Source: DASVTR01 sp033855775
Lineage (GTDB): Bacteria; Acidobacteriota; Blastocatellia; Pyrinomonadales; Pyrinomonadaceae
Assembly: GCA_033855775.1 (NCBI GenBank)
Contig: JAWVFT010000090.1
Span: 1-64,000, forward strand
DNA length: 64,000 nt
Direction: 5' to 3'
This document shows positions 54,370 to 62,883 of the stretch, piece after piece (position 1 is the first letter of the stretch; each line of letters starts with the position of its first letter). The notes under the pieces were generated by a model. It searched no databases and was not told the DNA's origin. It worked only from the letters and a program-made list of their open reading frames with translations. The position numbers and the translations under genes are program-made.

Positions 54370-55605
54370 GTGAAATTTATAGAAACCTTAAAACTCGCGC
54401 TGTCGGCGATTTGGGCGCACAAACTGCGTTCGGCTCTCACCTTGCTCGGCATGATTATCGGGGTGACGGCGGTGGTGGTCGTCGTCTCCGTCATTCAAGG
54501 CTTCAACGCCTATTTCGACGAGAAGGTGGCGGGCATCGGCTCCAAGTCTTTCAGCATTCGTCGCTTCAGCTTTGAGGATTTCAAAGACACGGACACGATT
54601 GCCGCCGCGCAGCGTCGCAACAAAGACATCACGCTCGACGAGTACGACTACATACGCGAGCGGGCGCAGATGATAGCGAGGCTCGGAGCGAAGGCCAACG
54701 CGACGCGCTCGCAGGTCAAGCGCGGCGCGGAGATTTTAGAAGAAGTTCCGGTGGACGGAGCGACGGCCAACATCGCCGACATCGACAATCTTGACATCGC
54801 CGACGGTCGCTATTTTACGGACACGGAAAACGACGCCGCGATGCGCGTCGCCTACGTCGGTGCCGATATCGCCAACAAGCTCTTTCCTTCCGGCTCGGCC
54901 GTCGGTGGAGAGATTTCCATCTCCGGCTTGCCCTACCGCGTTGTCGGCGTGGCGACGGCCAAGGGAACCATCTTCGGCGTTCCGCAGGACATGTTTATCA
55001 CGGTTCCACTGAAGACCTACGCCAACAACTTCGGCGGGCTGATTAACCGGCGCGGCCTCTACATGGTTGGGACTTCGACATCGGATAAAAATTTTAACGA
55101 CGCGGTTGAAGAAGCGCGTTTCCTGCTGCGCTCGCGCCGCCACTTGAGCGGCAACGAGAAAGACAACTTCGGCATTCTGACGCCGGACGCCATCACGGGC
55201 ATCCGTGACCGCATCCTCGGCACAGTCTCGCTGGTGGCGATTGCCGTCCCGGCCATCGCGCTCGTCGTCGGCGGCATCGTGATTATGAACATCATGCTCG
55301 TCTCTGTGACGGAGCGCACTAAGGAGATTGGCATCCGCAAGTCTCTGGGTGCGCGGCGCGGCGACATTCTCAAGCAGTTTATGGTCGAAGCGATTACGCT
55401 CTCGGCCATCGGCGGCGCGGTCGGAGTCATCATCGCATGGCTCATCGGGCGCGTCCTGACGGCTGTCTTCTTCCCGACGTATCTGTCCATCATCGCGGTC
55501 ATCATCGCCATCAGCGTCTCCGGCGGCATCGGCGTTCTCTCCGGCATCTTCCCCGCGTGGAAGGCCGCGCGGCTCGACCCGATTGAAGCTTTAAGAGCGG
55601 ATTAA
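54370..55605 (+). CDS. MacB/FtsX-type ABC permease 3
   Basis: A 411-residue permease. The first helix is LRSALTLLGMIIGVTAVVVV, the periplasmic domain spans about 50-255, and the last three helices contain NIMLVSVTERTKEIGIRKSL; the end is AWKAARLDPIEALRAD. The start is a GTG at 54370; no upstream ATG in frame gives the expected N-terminus. It continues the permease series of the operon, spaced 192 nt from permease 2 because of a repeat. Confidence 0.92.
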   Translation: MKFIETLKLALSAIWAHKLRSALTLLGMIIGVTAVVVVVSVIQGFNAYFDEKVAGIGSKSFSIRRFSFEDFKDTDTIAAAQRRNKDITLDEYDYIRERAQMIARLGAKANATRSQVKRGAEILEEVPVDGATANIADIDNLDIADGRYFTDTENDAAMRVAYVGADIANKLFPSGSAVGGEISISGLPYRVVGVATAKGTIFGVPQDMFITVPLKTYANNFGGLINRRGLYMVGTSTSDKNFNDAVEEARFLLRSRRHLSGNEKDNFGILTPDAITGIRDRILGTVSLVAIAVPAIALVVGGIVIMNIMLVSVTERTKEIGIRKSLGARRGDILKQFMVEAITLSAIGGAVGVIIAWLIGRVLTAVFFPTYLSIIAVIIAISVSGGIGVLSGIFPAWKAARLDPIEALRAD

Positions 55606-55672
55606 AAGTGATAAGTGATAAGTAAAAGCAAGCATCTCTTTCTTATCACTTATCACCTATCACTTATCACTG
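55606..55672. repeat. Heptad inverted repeat, GTGATAA type, between permeases 3 and 4
   Basis: The left arm (55606-55628) is AAGTGATAAGTGATAAGT, directly after the permease 3 stop. The right arm (55642-55672) is CTTATCACTTATCACCTATC plus ACTTATCACTG. It is a third unit type within one operon. Its TCACTG end matches the GTGACRA set, and the ATG of permease 4 follows after 4 nt without a Shine-Dalgarno. Confidence 0.9.
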
Positions 55673-55676
55673 AATC

Positions 55677-56933
55677 ATGAGCATTCTTCGCAGTGACATT
55701 TACGAAAACCTGAAGATGGCGCTTCAGACGTTGCGCACGAATAAGCTGCGCTCGTTTCTGACGGTCATCGGCGTGGTGATTGGCGTCTGGACGGTGATGG
55801 CGATTGCCTCCATCATCAGCGGCATCGACACGGCGGTCAAGCGCGAGGTTGAATCCTTCGGCACGCGCTCAATCTTCATCGCCAAGTTTCAGCCGGGCCT
55901 GCGCGTCGGTCGGCTGTCGCGCGAAGAGCGGATGCGCAAGGAGTTGACTTACGACGACGCCCTCGCGCTCAGAAGCTTGCCCGCGGTCGAGTTGAGCGTC
56001 CCCTTCCTCGATATTACGAACAACTTCTTCGGGCAGAAATTGATGGTTTCGGCCAACGGCAAGACTTCCGCCTCGGTCAACTTTCAAGGCACGTTGCCGG
56101 ACTTTGAGCGCGCCGGGACGGAGATTATTTCCGAGGGCCGCTACTTCAACCAGTTCGAGAACGACACCAACCAGCAGGTCTGCGTTATCGGCTCGGCGGT
56201 GGCGGACAACTTCTTCCCATACACTTCGCCCGTCGATAAGACGATTGACATCGGCGGCAACGAATTTCGCGTCCTCGGCGTGCTGGAAAAGCGCGAGTCG
56301 TTTCTCTTCAGCGGCGGCAACGACGAGCAGAACAACGTCATCTACCTGCCCTTCGACGTGGCCCACAAGCTCAAGCCAAACGCCGACGACGTGTTTATCC
56401 TCGCCGTCGCGCGCGCAGGCATGATGGACGAAGCCAAAGACCAGATTACAGACCTGCTGCGCGTGCGCAGGCAAGTTCCCTTCGGCCAGCCGGACAGCTT
56501 CGGGATGGCGACCGCCGATTCGATTCTAGATCAGTTTCGCGCCATCACGTTCGGCGTCGCCATCGCGATGGTCGTCATCTCGTCCGTGGGCTTGATGGTC
56601 GGCGGCATCGGCGTGATGAACATCATGCTCGTCTCTGTGACGGAGCGCACGCGCGAGATTGGCATTCGCAAGGCCATCGGCGCGCGACGCGCTGACATCC
56701 TCTGGCAGTTTCTAATTGAAGCGATGACGCTGACAGGCGTCGGAGGCTTGATAGGCTTGCTGTTCGGCTGGCTGACGACGCTCTTGATACGAATGCTCGT
56801 GCCGTCTTACGTGCCGCTCTGGGCGCCCATCGGCGGCTTTATCGCCAGCGTCGGCATCGGCCTCGTCTTCGGCCTCTGGCCCGCATGGAAGGCCGCGCGA
56901 CTCGACCCGATTGAAGCCCTGCGCTACGAATAA
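55677..56933 (+). CDS. MacB/FtsX-type ABC permease 4
   Basis: A 418-residue permease, last of the series. First helix LRSFLTVIGVVIGVWTVMAI; C-terminal membrane block with NIMLVSVTERTREIGIRKAI and AWKAARLDPIEALRYE. The periplasmic domain is the most divergent of the four in the parts I compared by eye. The ATG is at 55677, 4 nt after a heptad repeat. A large cruciform-type terminator follows. Confidence 0.92.
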   Translation: MSILRSDIYENLKMALQTLRTNKLRSFLTVIGVVIGVWTVMAIASIISGIDTAVKREVESFGTRSIFIAKFQPGLRVGRLSREERMRKELTYDDALALRSLPAVELSVPFLDITNNFFGQKLMVSANGKTSASVNFQGTLPDFERAGTEIISEGRYFNQFENDTNQQVCVIGSAVADNFFPYTSPVDKTIDIGGNEFRVLGVLEKRESFLFSGGNDEQNNVIYLPFDVAHKLKPNADDVFILAVARAGMMDEAKDQITDLLRVRRQVPFGQPDSFGMATADSILDQFRAITFGVAIAMVVISSVGLMVGGIGVMNIMLVSVTERTREIGIRKAIGARRADILWQFLIEAMTLTGVGGLIGLLFGWLTTLLIRMLVPSYVPLWAPIGGFIASVGIGLVFGLWPAWKAARLDPIEALRYE

Positions 56934-56968
56934 GTCAGAGAGCAAACACGGCAGGCATCGAGAGTCGA

Positions 56969-57037
56969 AAGCTTAAAGCCCTCAGGGTCAACATGAAATT
57001 TCATGTTGACCCTGAGGACTTTAAGCTTCTAATTTTT
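56969..57037. terminator. Loop-less long palindrome acting as bidirectional terminator
   Basis: Positions 56980-57017 form a perfect 38-bp palindrome with no loop (half-site CCTCAGGGTCAACATGAAA). A mismatch and 10 further pairs (56969-56978 with 57019-57028) extend it to 60 nt. TTTTTT follows at 57032-57037 on the plus strand. It separates the convergent permease 4 (stop 56933) and Yip1 (stop 57040) genes. Confidence 0.75.
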
Positions 57038-57039
57038 TA

Positions 57040-57966
57040 CTAGACGAAGTTTGGAAAGATGGCCGCCAACGTGAGCGCGAAAAGCATGTAGAGCAGTCCG
57101 ACTGTCAGAGCGATGCCCCACGCCGAGCCGTTGCTCAGGCGCAAGCCCGTTTCGCGCAGGCCCGTCGCCGTCAGCCACAAACGATAGAGGGCGAGGATGC
57201 CTAGGAAGCTGGCGATGACGTAGAGGTACGGATGCTCCGCGGGCGTAAACAGCAGGCCCAAATCGGCGCGCACTAGTCCCTGCTGGTCTTTAATCGGGTC
57301 AAGCTGGTCTACGGGCTTGACGTAGAGCAAGACGACGCTCAACAGATTTTGAATCACGAGCGGCGGCATCAAAGCGTAGGCGGCGACCGACAAGGCTTGC
57401 CAGTAATTCATCCGCCCGCCGAACATCAGGACGCAGAGCAGAAACAACGCGGCCTCGAACAGTAGTATCAACAGCGTGATGGCGACGGCGTTAAGCGGCC
57501 CTGTGACTCTGGCGGCGGGCGTCTTCGCGGCTTCGATGGTCTGTTCTCTGGCGATGGTGGCTTGCTCGCCCTGTAGCCAACCGCTCTCGATTAACTTATC
57601 AATCGGGGCGGCGGCAATCACTTCCGGCGTCAGTCGTTGCGTGAAGGCCGCCTGATAAATGACCGTGCAGAGCGCGATGACGAGAAAGGCCGCGAGCCAG
57701 CGCGGATGGTGGCGCAGGTTTTGAAAGATGCGCGCCGGTTCGTAGAAGACGCCCGTGATTCTATCGGCGGGCGAGAGCGGCGCGGGCGCATCCGCTTCCG
57801 GCGGCGGCGGCTTGATAAAGCTCAAGCCGATTACGACCAACCCGATGAGGAAGGAGAAAAAGCCCGGGCCGCCCCAGACCGAACCGCCCGGCAAGAGTTT
57901 CATCCTCCCGCCGACGAACAGTAAAATTCCCAACACGCTTAAGACGATGCCAACGATGCGACGCAT
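57040..57966 (-). CDS. Yip1-domain membrane protein
   Basis: A 308-residue integral membrane protein. Two short N-terminal helices (IVGIVLSVLGILLFVGG and FFSFLIGLVVIGLSFI) precede the Yip1-like region starting RITGVFYEPARIFQNLRHHP, with five membrane helices (for example LAAFLVIALCTVIYQ and ALSVAAYALMPPLVIQNLLS). Function of bacterial Yip1 proteins is poorly known. ATG at 57966 follows an AAAGGA site and begins MRRIVG; a start 12 codons earlier has no support. Confidence 0.75.
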   Translation of the reverse strand: MRRIVGIVLSVLGILLFVGGRMKLLPGGSVWGGPGFFSFLIGLVVIGLSFIKPPPPEADAPAPLSPADRITGVFYEPARIFQNLRHHPRWLAAFLVIALCTVIYQAAFTQRLTPEVIAAAPIDKLIESGWLQGEQATIAREQTIEAAKTPAARVTGPLNAVAITLLILLFEAALFLLCVLMFGGRMNYWQALSVAAYALMPPLVIQNLLSVVLLYVKPVDQLDPIKDQQGLVRADLGLLFTPAEHPYLYVIASFLGILALYRLWLTATGLRETGLRLSNGSAWGIALTVGLLYMLFALTLAAIFPNFV

Positions 57967-58152
57967 AGCGGAATCCTTTCTGTGAAAGCAACCAGCCGTC
58001 AATTTTTCAAGCCTTGAACGGTCGCTGAAAACTGACGATTGATGGCCGGGAACTGATTACTCCTGCCCTTTTACGTCCGGCCCGTGAACGAGGTTTCAGT
58101 CTCTACTTATAAACAAAGCTTCAGTCGCTCATCCTTCATCCTTGCTTGTTGT

Positions 58153-59223
58153 TCAAGCCGCTGCCGGGGCGTCCGTCCAACCGTCAATGCGTATGCAGGC
58201 GGCTGTGTGGCCGGGCGCGATTTCGCGCAAGTCCGGGTCAATCCGCGCGCAGTCTTCAATGGCGTAAGGACAGCGCGTGCGAAAGCGGCAGCCCGACGGC
58301 GGGTTAATCGGCGTCGGCACGTCGCCTTCGAGCATGATGCGTTCGCGCTTGCGCTGCGGGTCAGGCACGGGAATGGCCGACAGCAGAGCTTGCGTGTATG
58401 GATGCAAAGGTTGCGCGTACAAATCTATGGCGCTCGCCACTTCGACGATGCGCCCCAGATACATCACCGCCACGCGCGTCGAGATGTGTTCGACGACCGC
58501 GAGGCCGTGCGAGATGAAGAGATAGGTGAGGCCGAGTTCGGCTTGCAAGTCCTGCAAGAGGTTGACGACCTGCGCCTGCACAGAGACATCCAGAGCCGAG
58601 ACGGGCTCGTCCGCGACAATCAGTTTCGGATTCAAGGCCAGAGCGCGAGCGATGCCGATGCGCTGCCTTTGCCCGCCGGAAAATTCGTGCGGGTAACGAT
58701 TCATGTAGTCCGGGTCGAGGCCGACTTTCCGCAGCAACTCGCCGACGCGCTCGCGCCGCAGCTCCTTGTCTTTCATCCCGTGAATCAACAGCGGCTCGCC
58801 CACTATGTCGCGCACCTTCTGGCGCGGATTGAGCGACGCATACGGGTCCTGGAAAATTATCTGCATCTCGCGGCGCAACTCGCGCAACTCGCGCTTGCCC
58901 ATCCCGACGACCCGTTTCTCATCGAAGATAATCTCGCCCGCCGTCGGCTCGATGAGCCGCAGGATGCAACGACCGACGGTGGACTTGCCGCAGCCTGATT
59001 CGCCGACCAACCCAAGCGTCTCGCCGCGCAGGATTTCAAACGTCACGCCGTCAACCGCGCGCACCACGTCATCCGAGCCTTCGACCGGAAAATGCTTGAC
59101 CAGCCCGCGCACGCGCACGAGTTCCGGCTCCGGCTCAGCCAACTTTCGCGCGTCGCGCGCCAACGCTGCCGCCGCTTCACGCGCCGGCACACTCTGCGCT
59201 CCCGGTCGCTCATCGAAGTTCAT
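58153..59223 (-). CDS. Oligopeptide/dipeptide ABC transporter ATP-binding protein (OppF/DppF-type)
   Basis: A 356-residue ATPase. Walker A is GESGCGKST, Q-loop text is MQIIFQDPYASLNPRQKVRD, the signature is FSGGQRQRIGIARAL, Walker B is LIVADEPVSALD and the H-loop is FISHGL. The tail HPYTQALLSAIP...CRFRTRCPYA with its Cys cluster is typical of Opp/Dpp ATPases. ATG at 59223 is taken; a GTG at 59241 is possible. It pairs with the OppD/DppD-type ATPase gene upstream; permease and binding-protein genes are not in the window. Confidence 0.93.
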   Translation of the reverse strand: MNFDERPGAQSVPAREAAAALARDARKLAEPEPELVRVRGLVKHFPVEGSDDVVRAVDGVTFEILRGETLGLVGESGCGKSTVGRCILRLIEPTAGEIIFDEKRVVGMGKRELRELRREMQIIFQDPYASLNPRQKVRDIVGEPLLIHGMKDKELRRERVGELLRKVGLDPDYMNRYPHEFSGGQRQRIGIARALALNPKLIVADEPVSALDVSVQAQVVNLLQDLQAELGLTYLFISHGLAVVEHISTRVAVMYLGRIVEVASAIDLYAQPLHPYTQALLSAIPVPDPQRKRERIMLEGDVPTPINPPSGCRFRTRCPYAIEDCARIDPDLREIAPGHTAACIRIDGWTDAPAAA

Positions 59224-59314
59224 TGACGGCTCTTGATTCACAACGCTGTTCTCGGTTTCTCGTTCTCAGCTTCTTAACTTTGAAGCATCAACTCGTTCAT
59301 CTTAACTTATTAAC

Positions 59315-60346
59315 TTACGACGAAGGCGACGCCTGCTCGCGCTCGTGGTCGGCGGCGACGGCTGCGGCCAAGTCGTAGAGCACGCAACGAACGCGGACAT
59401 CGCCTTCAAGGTCGTACAGCGGAATCGCGTCGCCCTCCGTGCAGCGCGGCATACGATGCGTGCAGCGCGGGGCGAAGTGGCAACCGGGCGGCAAGGCCGT
59501 CGGGCTCGGCACAATGCCCTCGATGGTTTCCAGACGCGAAGCCCGCGCGGCATCTTTCGCCGTCAACTTCGGAACCGAACGCAGCAAGCCTTCCGTGTAC
59601 GGATGCTTGGGGCGCGCGAACAACTCCGCGACCGGCGACTCTTCGACAATCCGCCCCGTGTACATCACGGCCACGCGGTCTGCCGTCTCAGCCACCACGC
59701 CGAGGTCGTGCGTTATCAGCAGCACGCCCAACTCGCGCGTGCGCCGCAACTCGTTCAGCAGTTCAAGAATCTGCGCTTGAATCGTCACGTCGAGCGCGGT
59801 CGTCGGCTCGTCCGCAATCAGCAACTTCGGGTCGCAGGCCAGAGCCATCGCAATCATCACGCGCTGGCTCATGCCGCCCGACAGTTGGTGCGGGTAATCG
59901 TCAACGCGGCGCGAAGGGTCCGGGATAGCGACTTCCTTCATCGCTTCGATGGTCGCGCGGCGCGCGTCCGCGCGCGAGAGTTTGCGATGCAAGCGGAGGG
60001 CTTCGGCAATCTGTTCGCCGATGGTGAAGACTGGATTGAGCGAGGTCATCGGGTCTTGAAAAATCATGGCGATGTCGTCGCCGCGAATCTCGCGCATGCG
60101 CTCTTCGGTCGCCGCCAGCAAATCCTCGCCGTCGAAGCTAATCTCGCCGCCCACAATCTTTCCCGGCGCAGAAACCAGCCGCATCAACGACAACGCCGTG
60201 ATGGATTTTCCGCAACCCGACTCGCCGACGATGCCGAGCAGCTCGCCTCGCTCAACGTGAAAGCTCACGCCGTCAACGGCGCGCACCAATCCTGCGCGCG
60301 TCGGAAAGTGCGTCTGTAGATTTCTGACTTCGAGCAGGTGCGACAA
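59315..60346 (-). CDS. Oligopeptide/dipeptide ABC transporter ATP-binding protein (OppD/DppD-type)
   Basis: A 343-residue ATPase. Walker A is GESGCGKSI, the Q-loop text is IAMIFQDPMTSLNPVFTIGE, the signature is LSGGMSQRVMIAMAL, Walker B is LLIADEPTTALD, the H-loop is LITHDL and the C-terminal Cys-rich element is CHFAPRCTHRMPRC. The start is a TTG at 60346 after a strong AAGGAGAG site. It lies 91 nt before the OppF-like gene and 83 nt after the mutase gene, probably one transcript. Confidence 0.93.
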   Translation of the reverse strand: MSHLLEVRNLQTHFPTRAGLVRAVDGVSFHVERGELLGIVGESGCGKSITALSLMRLVSAPGKIVGGEISFDGEDLLAATEERMREIRGDDIAMIFQDPMTSLNPVFTIGEQIAEALRLHRKLSRADARRATIEAMKEVAIPDPSRRVDDYPHQLSGGMSQRVMIAMALACDPKLLIADEPTTALDVTIQAQILELLNELRRTRELGVLLITHDLGVVAETADRVAVMYTGRIVEESPVAELFARPKHPYTEGLLRSVPKLTAKDAARASRLETIEGIVPSPTALPPGCHFAPRCTHRMPRCTEGDAIPLYDLEGDVRVRCVLYDLAAAVAADHEREQASPSS

Positions 60347-60429
60347 CTCCGTCTCTCCTTCAAGCCGCGCGTTTGACCTTCGACATTATTTTAACGTTCG
60401 ACATTATACAGACGCGAGCGCAAGCAGCG

Positions 60430-62040
60430 TCAGACCGTCACGGCCTCGCGGTATTCGCCCCAGACGCGGCGCAGGCGATGGCTGATTTCGCCGACCGTGA
60501 CGAAGGCTTCGACGCAGACGAGGATACGCGGCAGTAGATTCTCCGTGCCGCGCGCGGCCTCTTCCAGATGGACGAGCGCGATTTCGGCGGCCTCCGCATC
60601 GCGGCTCTCGCGCAGAGCGCGGACTCGCTCGACCTGCGCCTGCTCGATGGCCGGGTCAACGCGCAACAGCGGCACCGTCGAACTCTCTTCGACCTGAAAG
60701 CGATTGACGCCGACGACCGTTTGCTCGCCCGTTTCCACGGCGCGCTGGTAGTCGTATGCGGCATCCTGAATCTCGCGCTGCACGTAGCCCGTCTCGATGG
60801 CGCGCAGCATTCCGCCCATCGCGTCTATCTTCTCTATGTAGTCGGCGGCGAGGCGTTCTATCTCGTCCGTCAAATGCTCTATGGCGTAGGAGCCCGCGAG
60901 CGGGTCAACCGTGTCTGCGACGCCTGCTTCGTGCGCGATGACTTGCTGCGTGCGCAGAGCCACGCGCGCGGCCTCCGCGGTCGGGAGCGAGAGAGCTTCG
61001 TCCATCGCGTTCGTGTGCAGCGATTGCGTTCCGCCGAGCACGGCGGCGAGAGCTTGAATCGTCGTGCGGACGACGTTGACTTCCGGTTGCTGCGCGGTCA
61101 GCGTAGAGCCTGCCGTCTGCGTGTGAAAGCGCAGCATCAAGGAACGCGGGTCGCGCGCGTTGAAACGCCCGCGCATCGTGCGCGCCCAGAGACGACGCGC
61201 CGCGCGAAACTTTGCTATCTCTTCCAGAAGGTTGTTGTGCGAGTTGAAGAAGAAGGAGAGACGCGGCGCGAAGTCGTCTATCTTGAGTCCGGCGGCGAGC
61301 GCCGCTTCGACGTAGGCGATGGCATCGGCCAGTGTGAAGGCGACTTCCTGCGCGGCGGTCGAACCGGCCTCGCGGATGTGATAGCCGCTGATTGAAATCG
61401 TGTTCCAGTTCGGGACTTCGCGCGCGCAGAAGGCGAAGGTGTCGGTCACAAGGCGCAGCGACGGCGCGGGCGGATAGATGTACGTGCCGCGCGCGATGTA
61501 CTCCTTCAGGATGTCGTTTTGAATCGTGCCGTTGACCTTCTCGAAGGCGACGTTCTGCCTGCGCGCGACGGCCAGATAGAGACAGAGCAAGGTTGAGGCC
61601 GTGGAGTTAATCGTCATCGAGGTCGAAACGGTGTCGAGCGGGATGGCGTCGAAGAGACGCAGCATGTCTTCGACGGAATCAATCGCCACGCCGACTTTGC
61701 CGACCTCGCCCGCCGCGAGCGCGTCGTCCGAATCGAGGCCAATCTGCGTCGGCAAGTCGAACGCGACCGAAAGGCCCGTCGTCCCCTGCGCGAGCAGATA
61801 CTTGTAGCGCGCGTTCGACTCTTCAGCCGAAGCGTATCCGGCATACTGGCGCATCGTCCAGAAGCGACCGCGATACATGTTCGGGCGAATGCCGCGCGTG
61901 TACGGATACTCGCCGGGCGCGCCCAAGTCCGTGTCATAGTCGGGCGCGTCCGTGTTCGACGGATTGAAATCGGCGGGCAGTTCGATGCCCGAAGATGTCA
62001 GGAAACGCTCGCGCCGCTCGGCAGTGGTTTTCGTCGGCAT
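60430..62040 (-). CDS. Methylmalonyl-CoA mutase, catalytic (large) chain without B12 domain
   Basis: Catalytic TIM-barrel chain of the adenosylcobalamin-dependent mutase that interconverts methylmalonyl-CoA and succinyl-CoA; 536 residues. Recognisable segments: YPYTRGIRPNMYRGRFWTMR, GTTGLSVAFDLPTQIGLDSD, NTISISGYHIREAGSTAAQE, RFHTQTAGSTLTAQQPEVNV and LGGTQSLHTNAMDEALSLPT. It ends before the cobalamin-binding domain (DxHxxG), so a separate small chain is expected elsewhere, as in two-subunit or archaeal-type mutases. The isobutyryl- or ethylmalonyl-type relatives cannot be fully excluded from sequence alone. Confidence 0.93.
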   Translation of the reverse strand: MPTKTTAERRERFLTSSGIELPADFNPSNTDAPDYDTDLGAPGEYPYTRGIRPNMYRGRFWTMRQYAGYASAEESNARYKYLLAQGTTGLSVAFDLPTQIGLDSDDALAAGEVGKVGVAIDSVEDMLRLFDAIPLDTVSTSMTINSTASTLLCLYLAVARRQNVAFEKVNGTIQNDILKEYIARGTYIYPPAPSLRLVTDTFAFCAREVPNWNTISISGYHIREAGSTAAQEVAFTLADAIAYVEAALAAGLKIDDFAPRLSFFFNSHNNLLEEIAKFRAARRLWARTMRGRFNARDPRSLMLRFHTQTAGSTLTAQQPEVNVVRTTIQALAAVLGGTQSLHTNAMDEALSLPTAEAARVALRTQQVIAHEAGVADTVDPLAGSYAIEHLTDEIERLAADYIEKIDAMGGMLRAIETGYVQREIQDAAYDYQRAVETGEQTVVGVNRFQVEESSTVPLLRVDPAIEQAQVERVRALRESRDAEAAEIALVHLEEAARGTENLLPRILVCVEAFVTVGEISHRLRRVWGEYREAVTV

Positions 62041-62363
62041 AATAATTTTGTGCCCGTCCGTTGGAAGCTACAGTTTACAGTCAGCGTGCGCTTGGCGAAG
62101 TATGACTGGAAGCCTAGCATAGCGAGCGCGAGCGTCGCAATCGCGTCGTCTGGAAATAGCCGCGCGGACGCGCTCGAAACGAGCAAGCGCGACCAAGGCG
62201 AACTCGTAAATTAACAGAGCGACGCTTTCATCCATCGCCCGGCTTGGCCGCGCCGCGCGTTCACAGGCGGTTGACCCGAAGCATTGGCGTCACTTAGCAT
62301 CAGGGCAAGTTATGCAAAAACAGTTCCGGGGGAAGCGAGCGTTAATCGGCGCGAGGTGTCGCA
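62041..62363 (+). promoter_or_regulatory. Divergent region with putative promoter of the small-gene cluster
   Basis: 323 nt between the mutase start and a small gene. TTGACC (62271-62276), 18 nt, TAGCAT (62295-62300) is a plausible sigma-70 promoter about 60 nt upstream of 62364. No gene was recognised in the rest. Confidence 0.45.
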
Positions 62364-62630
62364 GTGGAAATCGACGACGAAGCCAAACAAATTGTGCATG
62401 ACTTGGGCGCAGCGATTAACGCGGCGGTCGAGTCTTCGAGCGAAGTGGCCGCGGCCATCGAACGGCTGCGCGCGGCGGGCTACGAGATGGAGTTGACGCT
62501 GCGCCTCGAAATCGGCCTGCGCCCTTACTCCGATGAGCCGGGCGCAGGCGCGGAGGCCACGCTCGATTTGACGGATGAAGATATGCGGACGCTGCGCCGG
62601 ATGAAGATACGCATTGACGAAAGCCACTAA
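62364..62630 (+). CDS. Small conserved-looking hypothetical protein
   Basis: An 88-residue acidic protein starting at a GTG (62364). It has a long helix (ALGAAINAAVESSSEVAAAI-like segment, about 8-40), the phrase AAGYEMELTLRLEIGLRP, and an acidic C-terminus with LTDEDMRTLRRMKIRIDESH. The codon use and compact domain shape suggest a real protein, but I do not recognise a family. It is followed closely by two more small genes. Confidence 0.6.
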   Translation: MEIDDEAKQIVHDLGAAINAAVESSSEVAAAIERLRAAGYEMELTLRLEIGLRPYSDEPGAGAEATLDLTDEDMRTLRRMKIRIDESH

Positions 62631-62680
62631 CGCGCCTCCGGCTTGAACGATGACCGCCAAGCTTTTAGCGTCGGCGAGTG

Positions 62681-62815
62681 ATGACGAAATCCAACTATAT
62701 AGAATTCATCTCGGTTCTCGTGACGATGGCGATTCTCTTCGTGCTGGCCCTCGTCGCCGTCGCCATCTTCATACGGCAGTGGCGGCGCGAGCGCAAAGAC
62801 GCGAACAAAAGGTGA
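62681..62815 (+). CDS. Small single-helix membrane protein
   Basis: A 44-residue frame from ATG 62681 to TGA 62815. It has a hydrophilic N-terminus (MTKSNYIEF), one hydrophobic helix (ISVLVTMAILFVLALVAVA) and a basic tail rich in Arg and Lys (about 12 residues), the layout of a small inner-membrane protein with its tail in the cytosol. It lies between two small genes in the same direction. No strong ribosome site was seen. Confidence 0.45.
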   Translation: MTKSNYIEFISVLVTMAILFVLALVAVAIFIRQWRRERKDANKR

Positions 62816-62883
62816 AGCAACCGGACGCGGCGGAAGAATCAAAGCAACGAAGTGAATCCGACTGAAGGAAAAAAGGGAGAGAG

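Noticed and set aside
57976..58068. Another heptad inverted repeat between the Yip1 and OppF-like genes
   Set aside because: Some facing words (CAGCCGTCAA, TTGATGGCCGG) occur but the arms are irregular and no 7-nt period is clear.
59345..60319. 324-codon open frame on the plus strand
   Set aside because: Antisense to the OppD-type ATPase; no domain and no ribosome site.
60568..61395. 275-codon open frame on the plus strand
   Set aside because: Antisense to methylmalonyl-CoA mutase; Arg/Ala/Val-rich shadow.
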